DNA of 64,000 bases from Planctomycetota bacterium (GTDB lineage Bacteria; Planctomycetota; JAJSAM01): assembly GCA_024274785.1 (NCBI GenBank), contig JAJSAM010000014.1, forward strand, positions 1 through 64,000, read 5' to 3'. This document shows positions 27,680 through 36,332 of this stretch, piece after piece. Below the pieces are notes generated by a model. That model worked only from the letters and a program-made list of their open reading frames with translations. It searched no databases and was not told the DNA's origin. The position numbers were made by a program, and so were the translations under genes. How positions within the stretch are numbered: position 1 is the first letter of the stretch; every line of letters starts with the position of its first letter.

Positions 27680-29069
27680 TCTCCGGACCACCATCCTCGG
27701 TGGGATTCTCGCCTGCGTGGCCGTGGCGACGGTGGCGTTCGCGGCGGCGGTCTATGTCCGCGCCCATCGTCTGGCCTACGCCTCCCTTCGGGACAACCTG
27801 ACGGTTCGTGCCGAGTCCATGGCCTACGAACTCACCCTGGATCACGACGGGCTCGAGTGGGATGTTCCCATCAGGGCGATGCCGGAATACATGGAGCGCG
27901 GGTCCGGCGCCTACTTCCTGCTCTACGATCCGGACGGCGAGATCTTCGCCCGGTCGCCGTCACTTTCGGACCAGTTGCTTCCGAAGCCCGCGGCCTGGCG
28001 TGAAGGCGGGATCTCCTACCGGGAACTCGAGGACGGCCCGGACGGGATTCCCTGCGCCATGGTGGAGATCCCGTTCCGGGTCCGGCTCGAAGATGATGGA
28101 GACGAGGAGGATGAACAAGGATGGGAGGCCCCACCCGAGGAGAAGCTACGCTTCCAACTCCAACTGGCGGCGGACACCCGCGAGCGCGACGCCGGGCTGC
28201 GGCAGATCGCCCTCTTCCTCGCCGCGGCCGGCGCCGGGGTGATCGGCCTCTCCATTCTGTGCGGTCTGCTCGTCTCCCGACGGGTCCTCCGCCCGATCCG
28301 CCGGATGACCGAAGAGGCTGCGCGACTCTCGCCGGAGGACACCAGTCGCCGCCTGGGACCCGGCCACGTGGTCACCGAACTCGGCAGTCTGTCCGAGACC
28401 CTGAACCTCGCCCTCGATCGCCTCGGCGATGCGCTCGAACGTCAGCGGCGCTTCACCTCGGATGCGAGCCACGAACTGCGGACGCCGGTGTCCGTGCTGC
28501 TCGCCAACTCCGAGTTCCTGCTTCGCCGTCCCCGCTCCGTGGATGACTACGTCGAAGGGCTCACGCGCCAGCACCGGACCGCCGTGCGGATGCAGCGGAT
28601 TACCGAGGACCTCCTGACGCTGGCCCGCGCGGACTCGCATGCCTCGAGTTTCGAGCGGACTCCCGTCGACTTTGGCGACCTGACCGCCACGCTCTGTGAG
28701 GAGGTCCGGGCCGTGGCGGATGCGAACGGGATCGATCTCACCTGCCGCGCCGGCCGCGGTGTCCGGGTACTCGGGGACAGCCGTTACCTGTCGCAACTCG
28801 TTGCGAATCTGGTCGGCAACGCGCTCAAATTAACACCGCCCGGCGGTCTGGTCGAGGTCGTGCTCGAGCAGAGGGGCGGGCACGCGACGCTCTCCGTCGG
28901 CGATACCGGGCCCGGCATCCCCGAGGAGGAACAGGCCCGCGTTTTCGACCGGTTTCATCGCGTCGGAGGCGACAGCGGCAAGGAGGGCTCCGGCCTCGGC
29001 CTCGCCATCGTGGCCTGGGTCGCGCGGGCGCATGGCGGGACGGTCCGGGTGGAGAGTGTTCCGGGCTAA
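27639..29069 (+). CDS. Membrane sensor histidine kinase, stop codon near C-terminus
   Basis: Partner of the upstream regulator. One N-terminal membrane helix (ILACVAVATVAFAAAVYV), a periplasmic sensor region rich in acidic residues (DDGDEEDEQGWE), a second helix (IALFLAAAGAGVIGLSIL), HAMP, HisKA with the phosphorylated His in FTSDASHELRTPVSVLL, and HATPase (NLVGNALKLTPPGG, GDTGPGIPEEE, GSGLGLAIV). A TAA at 29067-29069 follows VRVESVPG, but the frame continues with GATFTVEIP, the expected last beta strand, to TAG at 29139-29141. The stop therefore removes only ~23 residues and the kinase may still work. The start GTG 27639 is approximate. Confidence 0.85.
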   Translation: MGSATGWREAITRSLRTTILGGILACVAVATVAFAAAVYVRAHRLAYASLRDNLTVRAESMAYELTLDHDGLEWDVPIRAMPEYMERGSGAYFLLYDPDGEIFARSPSLSDQLLPKPAAWREGGISYRELEDGPDGIPCAMVEIPFRVRLEDDGDEEDEQGWEAPPEEKLRFQLQLAADTRERDAGLRQIALFLAAAGAGVIGLSILCGLLVSRRVLRPIRRMTEEAARLSPEDTSRRLGPGHVVTELGSLSETLNLALDRLGDALERQRRFTSDASHELRTPVSVLLANSEFLLRRPRSVDDYVEGLTRQHRTAVRMQRITEDLLTLARADSHASSFERTPVDFGDLTATLCEEVRAVADANGIDLTCRAGRGVRVLGDSRYLSQLVANLVGNALKLTPPGGLVEVVLEQRGGHATLSVGDTGPGIPEEEQARVFDRFHRVGGDSGKEGSGLGLAIVAWVARAHGGTVRVESVPG

Positions 29070-29141
29070 GGGGCGACCTTCACGGTGGAGATCCCGGTGC
29101 TGCCGGAGGAGGCCGAGCACCCGTCAAGCCCGGCTTCGTAG

Positions 29142-29774
29142 TCAGTCCCGGATCTCCGCCAGCAGGAAGGTCTGCTCCCGCACGAATGGGAGGAGCGATC
29201 GGACCCGCAGGGGTTTCAGACCCGCCTGTCCGGCCTCGGCCACCACGGACTCGACCGGCAGGGAACACCTCGCGGATCTCTTCCGCCAGGGCAGCCCGCG
29301 GCGAAGGCCCTCGAGGCAGCGGGACTGATAGAACGTGAACAGGGCGCGATGGCGGGCCACCCGCGCCAGCTCGGTCAGAATCGCTCCGCGGTCCTCCGGG
29401 TCGGGGTAGTGGTGCAGGAGGCGGACGCTGACCGCCAGGTCCACGGACCGGTCGGTGAGGGGAAGCGCGAAGTTGTCCCCGACCACCACTTCATCGTAGC
29501 CGTCGACGGCCTGCCCCGCCATCTGGTTCGAAAGGTCCACCCCGATCAGGTGTCGGGGATCGAGGGATCTGAGGAACGGGGCCAGCCGACCGTTCCCGCA
29601 AGGAGCATCGAGAATCACCGCACCGGGTGGCATGCCCGTCAACAGTCTCGACATGACCCGGAACTCGGCTTTCGTCGTCGCAGCGCGCTTCCGGTACGAA
29701 GCGGCGCGCTCCCGGTCGTAGTACCCGGCGATCTCGCGACTCGCGTTCCCGCTTCCGCCGTCTTCTGATGACAT
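29142..29774 (-). CDS. Class I SAM-dependent methyltransferase
   Basis: A 210-residue cytoplasmic enzyme. Motif I is VILDAPCGNGRL, the acidic SAM-binding residue is in LIGVDLSNQM, motif II VVVGDNFALPLTDRSVDLAV and motif IV LLHHYPDP. This is a typical Methyltransf_11-type fold; the substrate is not predictable. It runs convergent with the histidine kinase, abutting the end of the longer readthrough frame. Confidence 0.85.
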   Translation of the reverse strand: MSSEDGGSGNASREIAGYYDRERAASYRKRAATTKAEFRVMSRLLTGMPPGAVILDAPCGNGRLAPFLRSLDPRHLIGVDLSNQMAGQAVDGYDEVVVGDNFALPLTDRSVDLAVSVRLLHHYPDPEDRGAILTELARVARHRALFTFYQSRCLEGLRRGLPWRKRSARCSLPVESVVAEAGQAGLKPLRVRSLLPFVREQTFLLAEIRD

Positions 29775-29888
29775 GCTGAAACCTCACACCGTGGCCCGAC
29801 CGGCCCACCGGGAACCAGGAGAGGCCGGCGATCCGGATGGAGGAATCATGAACCAATCCCCAAACAGGATAACGCCACCGGCGCACTC

Positions 29889-29904
29889 ATTTCCAGACGA
29901 GCCC
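29889..29904 (+). repeat. Solo end of repeat A
   Basis: ATTTCCAGACGAGCCC matches only the right end of the MITE-like repeat. It abuts the TAA stop of the lipoprotein gene (29905-29907). A lone end implies excision, deletion or one-ended insertion. Confidence 0.5.
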
Positions 29905-30768
29905 TTACCGCTTCTTCGTCACCGAGACGTTTGTCACCGTCCTCACCCAGCCCTCCTTCCGAAGGGGGGCGGGGGGATAATAGCGCTCGGTGGCGGCGTG
30001 GTAGGTCAAGACGCGGCCGCCGTCGATGTCGAAGAGGAGGGTCTCGCGGGCGGAGATGCGGGCGCCGATCCGCTGGCCGTCGGGGATCCGGGCGTCGATC
30101 TCGCAGGTGATCGTGGCGAGTTTCCGGCCCTCTTTCTCCTCGACGGATTGAAGCCTGGCGCGCATGTCCGCTTCCACCTTGCCCTGCAGCGCGAGGACGC
30201 TCAGGTCCCGTCCGGGCAGCCATGATTCGCCCTCTCGCACCCGCTTTGACGGCAGGAGGCTCGCCGCAATCCGGAGGACCGAGCGGCGGATCTTCTTCTG
30301 CTCCTCCGGCGTCGCCGCGACCTGTGCTCCGCCGGGCATCTCCCGCCACACCTTGCAGGTCTTCAAGGGGTCGACGATCATGTAGGTTCTGCCGTCCACC
30401 GCCGTCTTCCTGCTCCTGCCGTCGACGGTCCGCACGGAACTGAGGTAGCGGCGGACGATGGCGTCGAGCACCACTCCCGTGCCCGTGAGCACGATGTCCT
30501 CATAGACGTCCACTTCCCGCTCCATCTTTTTCGCGGAGCTCTCGAGATCCCCGGCCGCCGGGAAGGGGCCGGGTCCCTGCCGCTCCACGCGCTCCTCCCG
30601 GATCTCGACCTTCTCCTGCCCGCGCCACCGCGGTGAGAGGTCGAAACCGCGCGGTTTCGCGGTCTCCGCGCCGTTTCCACAGGCGGTGGCCAGGAGGATC
30701 ATGGTGAGCAGGATTGCCAGGTGCGGCTTGCGGAACCGGCACCCGCGGCGGAATTCGTGGGGGACCAA
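29905..30768 (-). CDS. Lipoprotein of unknown function
   Basis: A 287-residue lipoprotein. TTG 30768 is chosen as start because AAGGA lies 7 bases upstream and a signal with lipobox LATAC follows. The mature protein is beta-rich (DIVLTGTGVVLDAIVRRYLS, RTYMIVDPLKTCKV, SWLPGRDLSVLALQGK, TLLFDIDGGRVLTY). The pattern of a stated default value with a later strand GGRVLTYHAATERYY recalls DUF6263-like lipoproteins, but the match is weak. It is divergent from dinB, so it shares that promoter region. Confidence 0.6.
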   Translation of the reverse strand: MVPHEFRRGCRFRKPHLAILLTMILLATACGNGAETAKPRGFDLSPRWRGQEKVEIREERVERQGPGPFPAAGDLESSAKKMEREVDVYEDIVLTGTGVVLDAIVRRYLSSVRTVDGRSRKTAVDGRTYMIVDPLKTCKVWREMPGGAQVAATPEEQKKIRRSVLRIAASLLPSKRVREGESWLPGRDLSVLALQGKVEADMRARLQSVEEKEGRKLATITCEIDARIPDGQRIGARISARETLLFDIDGGRVLTYHAATERYYPPAPLRKEGWVRTVTNVSVTKKR

Positions 30769-30781
30769 TGTGCTATCCTTC

Positions 30782-30809
30782 TTGCGTTCGTCATTTGTTC
30801 GTGTATGCT
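30782..30809 (+). promoter_or_regulatory. dinB-dnaE2 promoter with a GTTC-N7-GTTC (LexA-like) operator
   Basis: A -35 box TTGCGT (30782-30787) and a -10 box TATGCT (30804-30809) are spaced by 16 bases. Between and overlapping them lies GTTC (30786-30789), seven bases, GTTC (30797-30800). This is the direct-repeat LexA box known from Alphaproteobacteria. Expected start of transcription is ~30816, which rules out the ATG at 30805 and supports GTG 30829 as the dinB start. Confidence 0.6.
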
Positions 30810-30828
30810 GGATGTGGGCGAGGTTACA

Positions 30829-32070
30829 GTGAACCGGAACATCATACACGTCGACATCGACGCTTTCCTCGCGTCGGTGGAACAAGTGAGGGATCCCTCT
30901 CTTCTGGGACGCCCGGTGATTGTGGGTGGAGAGAAGGGGGATCGGGGGATCGTGCTCTCCTCCACCTACGAGGCGCGGCGCCACGGAGTGATGCCGGGGT
31001 TGATCCTCTCCGAGGCGGCGCGGCTCCTGCCTGAAGCGGTCTTCCTGAAGGGTGACTACCAGGTGGCCCATCGCCTGTCGGAGCGCGCCTTCGACATCTG
31101 CCGGCGCTATACGCCGCTCGTGCAGGTCACCTCGCTCGACGACTGCTACCTGGACGTCACCGGCTCCACACGGCTCTTCGGGCCGGCCCGGAAGGTAGCG
31201 GCGCGGATCTGGCGGGAGGTTTCGCGCGAGGTCGGATTTCGGGTGTCCATGGGGATTGGAGAGAACCGGACGGTGGCCCGGGTGGCTACGGTTTTTGCCA
31301 AGCCCGGCGGGGTGATGGAGATCCTGCCCGGGCGGGCGGCGGAGTTTCTGGCGCCGTTGCCGATCCGCCGCCTCCCGGGGGTGGGGCGCCGTACGGAGAA
31401 GGCGCTTCACCGCTACAACGTGAAGACCATCGGCGAACTCTCGCGGATCCCCCGGGCACTCCTGGCCCGGACCTTCGGCCTCGCGGCGGGGCGGTTGCTC
31501 TTCTACCGCTCCCGCGGCGTCGACGAAGAGCCGGTGGTGCCCGGGCGTGGCCCCCGCTCGGTCAGCCGGGAGACCTCGTTCGACCCCGCGACCGCGGACT
31601 ACGACGTGATCGAGGGGATGCTTTTCTATCTCCTTGAGCGCGCGGCGGCGGCGCTGCGCGCGGAGGGTCTTTCCGCTCGCACGCTCTCGGTGAAGATTCG
31701 CTATGCAGACGGTCCGGGGGACGATCACCCGAGAAACCGGCGTTCGCGTACCCTGCCCCGCCCTTCGGCCCGGGAGCGGGAGCTGTTCGGGACGGCCCGG
31801 AAGATGTTTACCGCACTTTTTACCCGGCGGGTGCGGTTGAAACTGATCGGCGTGGCCCTGTCCGGGCTGGAACGGGAGGGAGGAGGCCAGAGAGACCTTT
31901 TCACGGAGGAGGAACGAAGCCGCACCGCGAAGCTGACCGCCGGCATCGACGACATCCGCGGCCGCTTCGGCTTCAAGGCGATCACTGCGGGACACTCGAT
32001 CGAACTGCTCGGCCGGTATGAGCAGAACGAGCACGGCTTCGTTTTGAAGACGCCGTCGTTGACGAGGTGA
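30829..32070 (+). CDS. dinB: DNA polymerase IV (Y-family translesion polymerase)
   Basis: A 413-residue Y-family polymerase starting NRNIIHVDIDAFLASVEQ. The first catalytic acid is in HVDIDAF. The second catalytic motif reads SLDDCYLDVT where most Pol IV have S-[IL]-D-E, so the Glu is an Asp. Steric and palm residues (SSTYEARRHGV), helix-hairpin-helix IRRLPGVGRRTEKAL and the little-finger domain follow. GTG 30829 has GAGG six bases upstream. The next gene, dnaE2, follows after 54 bases. The pair resembles the SOS mutagenesis cassette, but with a catalytic-looking DinB instead of the inactive ImuB usually paired with DnaE2/ImuC. Confidence 0.92.
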   Translation: MNRNIIHVDIDAFLASVEQVRDPSLLGRPVIVGGEKGDRGIVLSSTYEARRHGVMPGLILSEAARLLPEAVFLKGDYQVAHRLSERAFDICRRYTPLVQVTSLDDCYLDVTGSTRLFGPARKVAARIWREVSREVGFRVSMGIGENRTVARVATVFAKPGGVMEILPGRAAEFLAPLPIRRLPGVGRRTEKALHRYNVKTIGELSRIPRALLARTFGLAAGRLLFYRSRGVDEEPVVPGRGPRSVSRETSFDPATADYDVIEGMLFYLLERAAAALRAEGLSARTLSVKIRYADGPGDDHPRNRRSRTLPRPSARERELFGTARKMFTALFTRRVRLKLIGVALSGLEREGGGQRDLFTEEERSRTAKLTAGIDDIRGRFGFKAITAGHSIELLGRYEQNEHGFVLKTPSLTR

Positions 32071-32124
32071 GCGCCATCCGCGGGCGCCAGGAGCGCAGCC
32101 CCTCGATGTTGGATCAGGTGTCGA

Positions 32125-35100
32125 ATGGCTCCTGTTCCTGACTTCGTTCACCTCCACCTCCACGGCTGCACCTCCCTGCTCGAAGGGGCGGCACCCGCGA
32201 AGCGGTACCTGCCTCTCGCCGCGCGGGATGGGCAGCGGGCGATGGCGCTGACCGACACGAACGGGCTCTACGGGTTCCTGCCGTTCTTCGGGGCGGCGGA
32301 GCAGACCCCGGTGCGGCCGATCATCGGGGCCTGCGTGCGGGAGGTGAACCGGATCGGGGAGTGGGAAGGGGAAGGCGCTCGCGCGGTGTTACTGGTCAAG
32401 TGCCGGAAGGGCTACGGGAACCTCTGCCGGATCATCTCTAAGCGGCATCTTCTGCCTGAAGAATTCTCCATCGAGGGGGCGCTGCTCGAGTGGGGCGCCG
32501 GGTTGATCGTGCTCACCGACGACGAGCCTCTGCTGCGGTCCCTCGCCGGTGAGCTTCCGCCCCGGAATCTGTACGTCGAGCTTCGAGGTACGCCTCGGCG
32601 TGACCCGCTTGAACTGGCCCGGGAACTCGAGCTGCCGGTCGTGGCTACCGGACCGGTGTTCTTCCCGAAGGTGCGGGATCGCGAAGTTCACCGGGTGCTC
32701 ACCGCCATCCACCGGAATCTCCACGTGCGGACCGTTCCGTCCTCGGCTCTCGCGCCGGAATCCGCGGCGTTCGCCACCTGTGAGGAAATGGCCCGGCGAT
32801 TTGCGGGCGTGCCGGAAGCGCTCGCGAACACGGTTTCGATCGCCGACCGTTGCCGGTTTCAGGCGCCGCGCAGCAAGGCCGTCTTCCCCGGCTTTCGCCT
32901 CCCGGGGGGAGAGACGGCGTACTCCCTGCTCTCAAGGCGCAGCTTCGCCGGCGCCGCGAAGCGCTACCGGCCGATGAGTCCAAAGGTGGTCCGGCGGCTG
33001 CGGGAGGAACTCTCGGTGATCCTCGAACTGGGGTTCTCCTAGTACTTCCTGATCGTTGCCGAGATCACCCGGTTCGCGCGGAAGCGGGGCATCCCCATGG
33101 TGGGGCGCGGCTCCGCGGCGAACTCGCTCGTGGCCTACTGTCTTTCGCTCACCATCGTCGACCCCATCGCGTTCGACCTCACCTTCGAGCGTTTCCTGAA
33201 CCGTGCCCGCACCGATCCGCCGGACATCGACATGGACATCTGCTGGAAGGGCCGGGACGAGGTCCTCGAGCACGTCTACGAAACCTACGGCCGGGACCGG
33301 GTGGCGATGATCTGTACCCTGAACACCTTTCAGGGGCGCTCCTCCTTCCGCGAGGTGGCGAAGACCGTGGGGCTCGGCCCGAGTGAGGTGTCGCGATTTT
33401 CGAAACGGCTGCCCCACTTCTACTCCGGCCCGCTTGCGGAGGCGGTGCGGGTGCTGCCGGAGTGCCGCGATCTGCCGGTGGGAAAGGAGCCCTTCCGCAC
33501 GATCCTGAAGGTGGCGGATCGCATCGAGGGGTTCCCGCGCCATCTCTCCGTCCACCCCGGCGGGATCGTGATCACTCCTACCGAAGTGGTGGACTTCGTC
33601 CCGGTGCAGCGCTCCGCGAAGGGGCTGGTCATCACTCAGTTCGACAAGGACCCCATCGAGGAGATCGGCCTGGTGAAGATCGATCTCCTGGGGCAACGCT
33701 CGATCTCCGCCATCGCCGAGACGGTCCGCACGGTGAAACGCAACCACGGCGTCGACGTCGACATTCACGGTATTCCCCCGGAGGACGGGAAGGCCGGAGA
33801 ACTGCTCGCGACGGCTCGGACCATGGGCTGCTTCCAGGTGGAGTCCCCGGGCACGCGGAACCTCTTGAAGATGCTCAACGCGAAGGACCAGCGTGACGCC
33901 ATGGTGGGGCTCTCCCTGATTCGCCCCGGTCCCTCCGCGGGGGGGATGAAAGAGCATTTCGTCCTCCGCAAGGCGGGGGAGGAGCCGCTTTCTTTTCTGC
34001 ACCCGTCGCTGGTCAGCATCCTCGAGGAGACCTTCGGGGTGATGCTCTTCCAGGAGGACATCCTGAAGGTGGCGCACGCCGTGGCCGGCTTCACCCTGAC
34101 CGAGGCCGACCAGTTGCGCCGGGCGATCTCGAAGGAGCGTTCGCATGAGCGCATCCGCGAGATGAAGGACACGTTCGTTTCGCATTCCGTGGAGCGTGGT
34201 ACGGAACAGGCGGCGGCCGCCGCGGTCTGGGCCGCAGTGGAGAACTTCGTTGGCTACTCCTTCTCGAAGGCCCACGCCGCCACCTACGGCCGGATCGCCT
34301 GGCAGACGGTCTGGCTGAAGTCGCGCTATCCCGCGGAATTCATGGCCGCGGTGCTGGCGAACCAGGGCGGCTTCTACGAGGCCCGGGCCTACATGGAGGA
34401 GGCGCGTCGCTTCGGCGTGAAGATTTTGCTCCCGGACGTGAACCGCTCCGCGCGAACCTGGGACGCGATGGACGGCGGCATCCGGATCGGCCTTTCCCAG
34501 GTGCGCGCCCTGAAGGAGAAAACCCTCGACCGGACCTTCGAGGAGCGGCGTGCGTCTTCCTTCGTCTCATTGCGCGACTTCGTGAGCAGGGTCCCCGCCG
34601 AGGAGCGCGAGGTGGCGAACCTGGTCCTGGCGGGCGCCTTCGATGCGTTCGATCTGCCCCGGCCCGAGTTGCTGTGGAAGCTCCGGATCCTCTTCGGCGA
34701 GAAAGGCTCCCCGGCCCGCCGGAAGGCCCGGACCCTCTTCGGGACGGAAGCGGATCTCGATGAGCCCCGGATCGATTTCCCGAAGATCCGCGATTACGCC
34801 GTCGAGCAGCGCGTCGAGTCGGAGTTCGAGGTGCTCGGCCTCTCCGCCACCGCCCACCCGCTCGAATTCTTCGAGGAGTGGTTTCGGGAGAAGGGCGTGA
34901 CCGCCGCGGCGGAGGTGTCGGAGCATGCCGGGGAGATCATCTCGGTGGGGGGGTGGCTCGTGACCACGCGCCGGATTCGCACCAGCTCCGGCGGTTTCAT
35001 GCGATTTATCACCCTGGAGGATCGCACCGGCGTGGTGGAAGTCGTGCTGTTTCCCGACGTCTACCGCCGCTTCGGCCACCTGCTTCGGGGCTACGGCCCG

Positions 35101-35250
35101 TACCTGTTCCGGGGCAAGGTGGAAGACGCGCACGGCGCTTCGACGCTGACCGCGCTGTACGCGGCCCTGGCGCCGACGGAGCCTGTCCCATTCCGCCCCC
35201 GGGGCGGAATGGGACAGGGCGTGGAGGGGGTGGGGCCTACTTCTTCCTGA
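32125..35250 (+). pseudogene. dnaE2: Error-prone DNA polymerase III alpha (DnaE2/ImuC-type) with one in-frame TAG
   Basis: In one uninterrupted frame of 1042 codons there is a single stop, TAG 33040-33042, in GFS-stop-YFLIVAEI, where homologues have one ordinary residue. Before it lies the PHP domain (FVHLHLHGCTSLLEG, ALTDTNGLYG, with the usual TD-H-D changed to TDTN, so exonuclease activity is unlikely). After it come the palm (VGRGSAANSLVAYCL, DPPDIDMDICW catalytic aspartates), HHH and OB-fold (WLVTTRRIRTSSGGFMRFI) domains. Length and features fit DnaE2/ImuC rather than the replicative DnaE. No initiation signal follows the stop; GTG/ATG near 33097 would omit part of the palm. The last ~25 codons overlap the convergent lipoprotein gene. 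Confidence 0.85.
35182..35218. terminator. Perfect 18-bp inverted repeat at the dnaE2 3' end
   Basis: CCTGTCCCATTCCGCCCC (35182-35199) is mirrored by GGGGCGGAATGGGACAGG (35201-35218) with a single C between. It sits inside the last codons of the dnaE2 frame and 19 bases from the end of the convergent lipoprotein gene, so it could terminate both. The dnaE2 tail downstream of it does not look conserved. Confidence 0.6.
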
Positions 35251-35719
35251 ACACCATTTCGAAGGGGGAGCCGCCCTGGGCGGGGACCGTGATCACGCCA
35301 TCCTTGACCGTGGCGGATTGCGTGTCCGGGTTCTCATCCACCTTGCCGTTCTTCTCGGTGGTCGTGATGGTGATCTGGTCACCGTCGAGTTTCCAGGTCC
35401 CCCTGGCGGTCTCGGACTTCGACTCACCGGTCATGGGGTCGGGCATCTTCATGTCGGCCGTGAAGGTGCCGTCCTCACTGATCACCATTTCCGCCTTCAT
35501 GGACTTCACGATGTCGAGCATCATCCCACCCATCGGGACCGGGTCCTCGGCGAGCTTCTTCTCGATGGCGGCCACGGCTGTGTCGGTGTCGAATACCCAG
35601 GTTCCCACCATGGGCGATACGGCTTCTTCCGCACTGTCGCCGCCACCGTCGCTACTCTCGCCACAGGCGGCGAACGAGAGGCAGGCCATGAGCGCGAACG
35701 CAATCCACAACTTCTTCAT
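35237..35719 (-). CDS. Lipoprotein with lipocalin-like/DUF fold, unknown function
   Basis: A 160-residue lipoprotein. ATG 35719 has GGAGGAAGC directly upstream and starts MKKLWIAFALMACLSFAACG (lipobox FAAC). The mature part begins with GTWVFDTDTAVAAIEKKL and has alternating strands (MVISEDGTFTADM, GTWKLDGDQITITTTE, ATVKDGVITVPA, FEMVFRKK) typical of small secreted beta-barrel proteins that report stability or ligand binding. Family not certain. Confidence 0.75.
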   Translation of the reverse strand: MKKLWIAFALMACLSFAACGESSDGGGDSAEEAVSPMVGTWVFDTDTAVAAIEKKLAEDPVPMGGMMLDIVKSMKAEMVISEDGTFTADMKMPDPMTGESKSETARGTWKLDGDQITITTTEKNGKVDENPDTQSATVKDGVITVPAQGGSPFEMVFRKK

Positions 35720-35885
35720 GCTTCCTCCTGTGGGCCCCCGCAGGTCCGCGCGAGCCGGATTGATTGATACCCCCAATGGCGGGCCATTCTGCCTGCCATC
35801 GGTGCGACTCACAAACGATCACGGGGCGGATGGGGTCATTTTTCCGCCCGCCTTCGGTTATGCGCAGCCGATATGGAGACCGGCA

Positions 35886-35907
35886 CTCCGACACTCGATC
35901 TGAGTTG
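35886..35907 (+). repeat. Short palindromic repeat C, copy 2
   Basis: CTCCGACACTCGATCTGAGT and TGC, directly after the hspQ stop (which reads on the opposite strand). A separate TTGATTGATACCCCC at 35760-35775 matches the other end of copy 1, suggesting an interrupted or expanded copy spanning ~150 bases. Confidence 0.45.
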
Positions 35908-36261
35908 CTAGATTTCCCAGCCGGCCCAGATCTCCTCGTTGCGGTGGTGCTTCCCGCCGGCAAAGCCATTGAAGAGGTGCGGGATCAGCGGATGCTCCAC
36001 CGGTTCGTCGGAGCCGTCGGCCATGAGATTCTCCTCCGCGGCATAAGTCACCGACGGAGATCCGTGCACCAGAACGTGATACCAGGGTTGATTTCGTCCG
36101 GGCTGCGTGCGGTTTCCGTAGTACCAGGTTTCCTCGGCCCGGCAGGTCCGGTCGGCCTCGACCACCACGCCGCGGTAACCGTACTGGCGATGGCGGACGA
36201 GCTGGCCCGGAGTGAAGTCGGGCGCCTTGCTGCCCTCACCGTCGATGTCGAAGTCTCTCAT
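35908..36261 (-). CDS. hspQ: HspQ / YccV-like hemimethylated-DNA-binding domain protein
   Basis: A 117-residue protein. The core FTPGQLVRHRQYGYRGVVVE, then WYYGNRTQPGRNQPWYHVLV and TYAAEENL is diagnostic of the HspQ/YccV domain. In enterobacteria HspQ is a heat-shock protein that tunes Lon and binds hemimethylated DNA. A Lon substrate-binding-domain protein is encoded at 50600-51289, but there is no direct link. The N-terminal ~15 residues (MRDFDIDGEGSKAPD) are a short acidic extension. Confidence 0.88.
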   Translation of the reverse strand: MRDFDIDGEGSKAPDFTPGQLVRHRQYGYRGVVVEADRTCRAEETWYYGNRTQPGRNQPWYHVLVHGSPSVTYAAEENLMADGSDEPVEHPLIPHLFNGFAGGKHHRNEEIWAGWEI

Positions 36262-36332
36262 CGCGGGTAGTGGACCATGAGTCGGCAGATCCGCAAAGGG
36301 CTCTTGTTTTCAGACGGAAGGTCGCGGCGAGG

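Noticed and set aside
36297-36317. Possible repeat A remnant (GGGCTCTTGTTTTCAGACGG)
   Set aside because: Only the two ends are vaguely similar and no interior is left; it could be chance.
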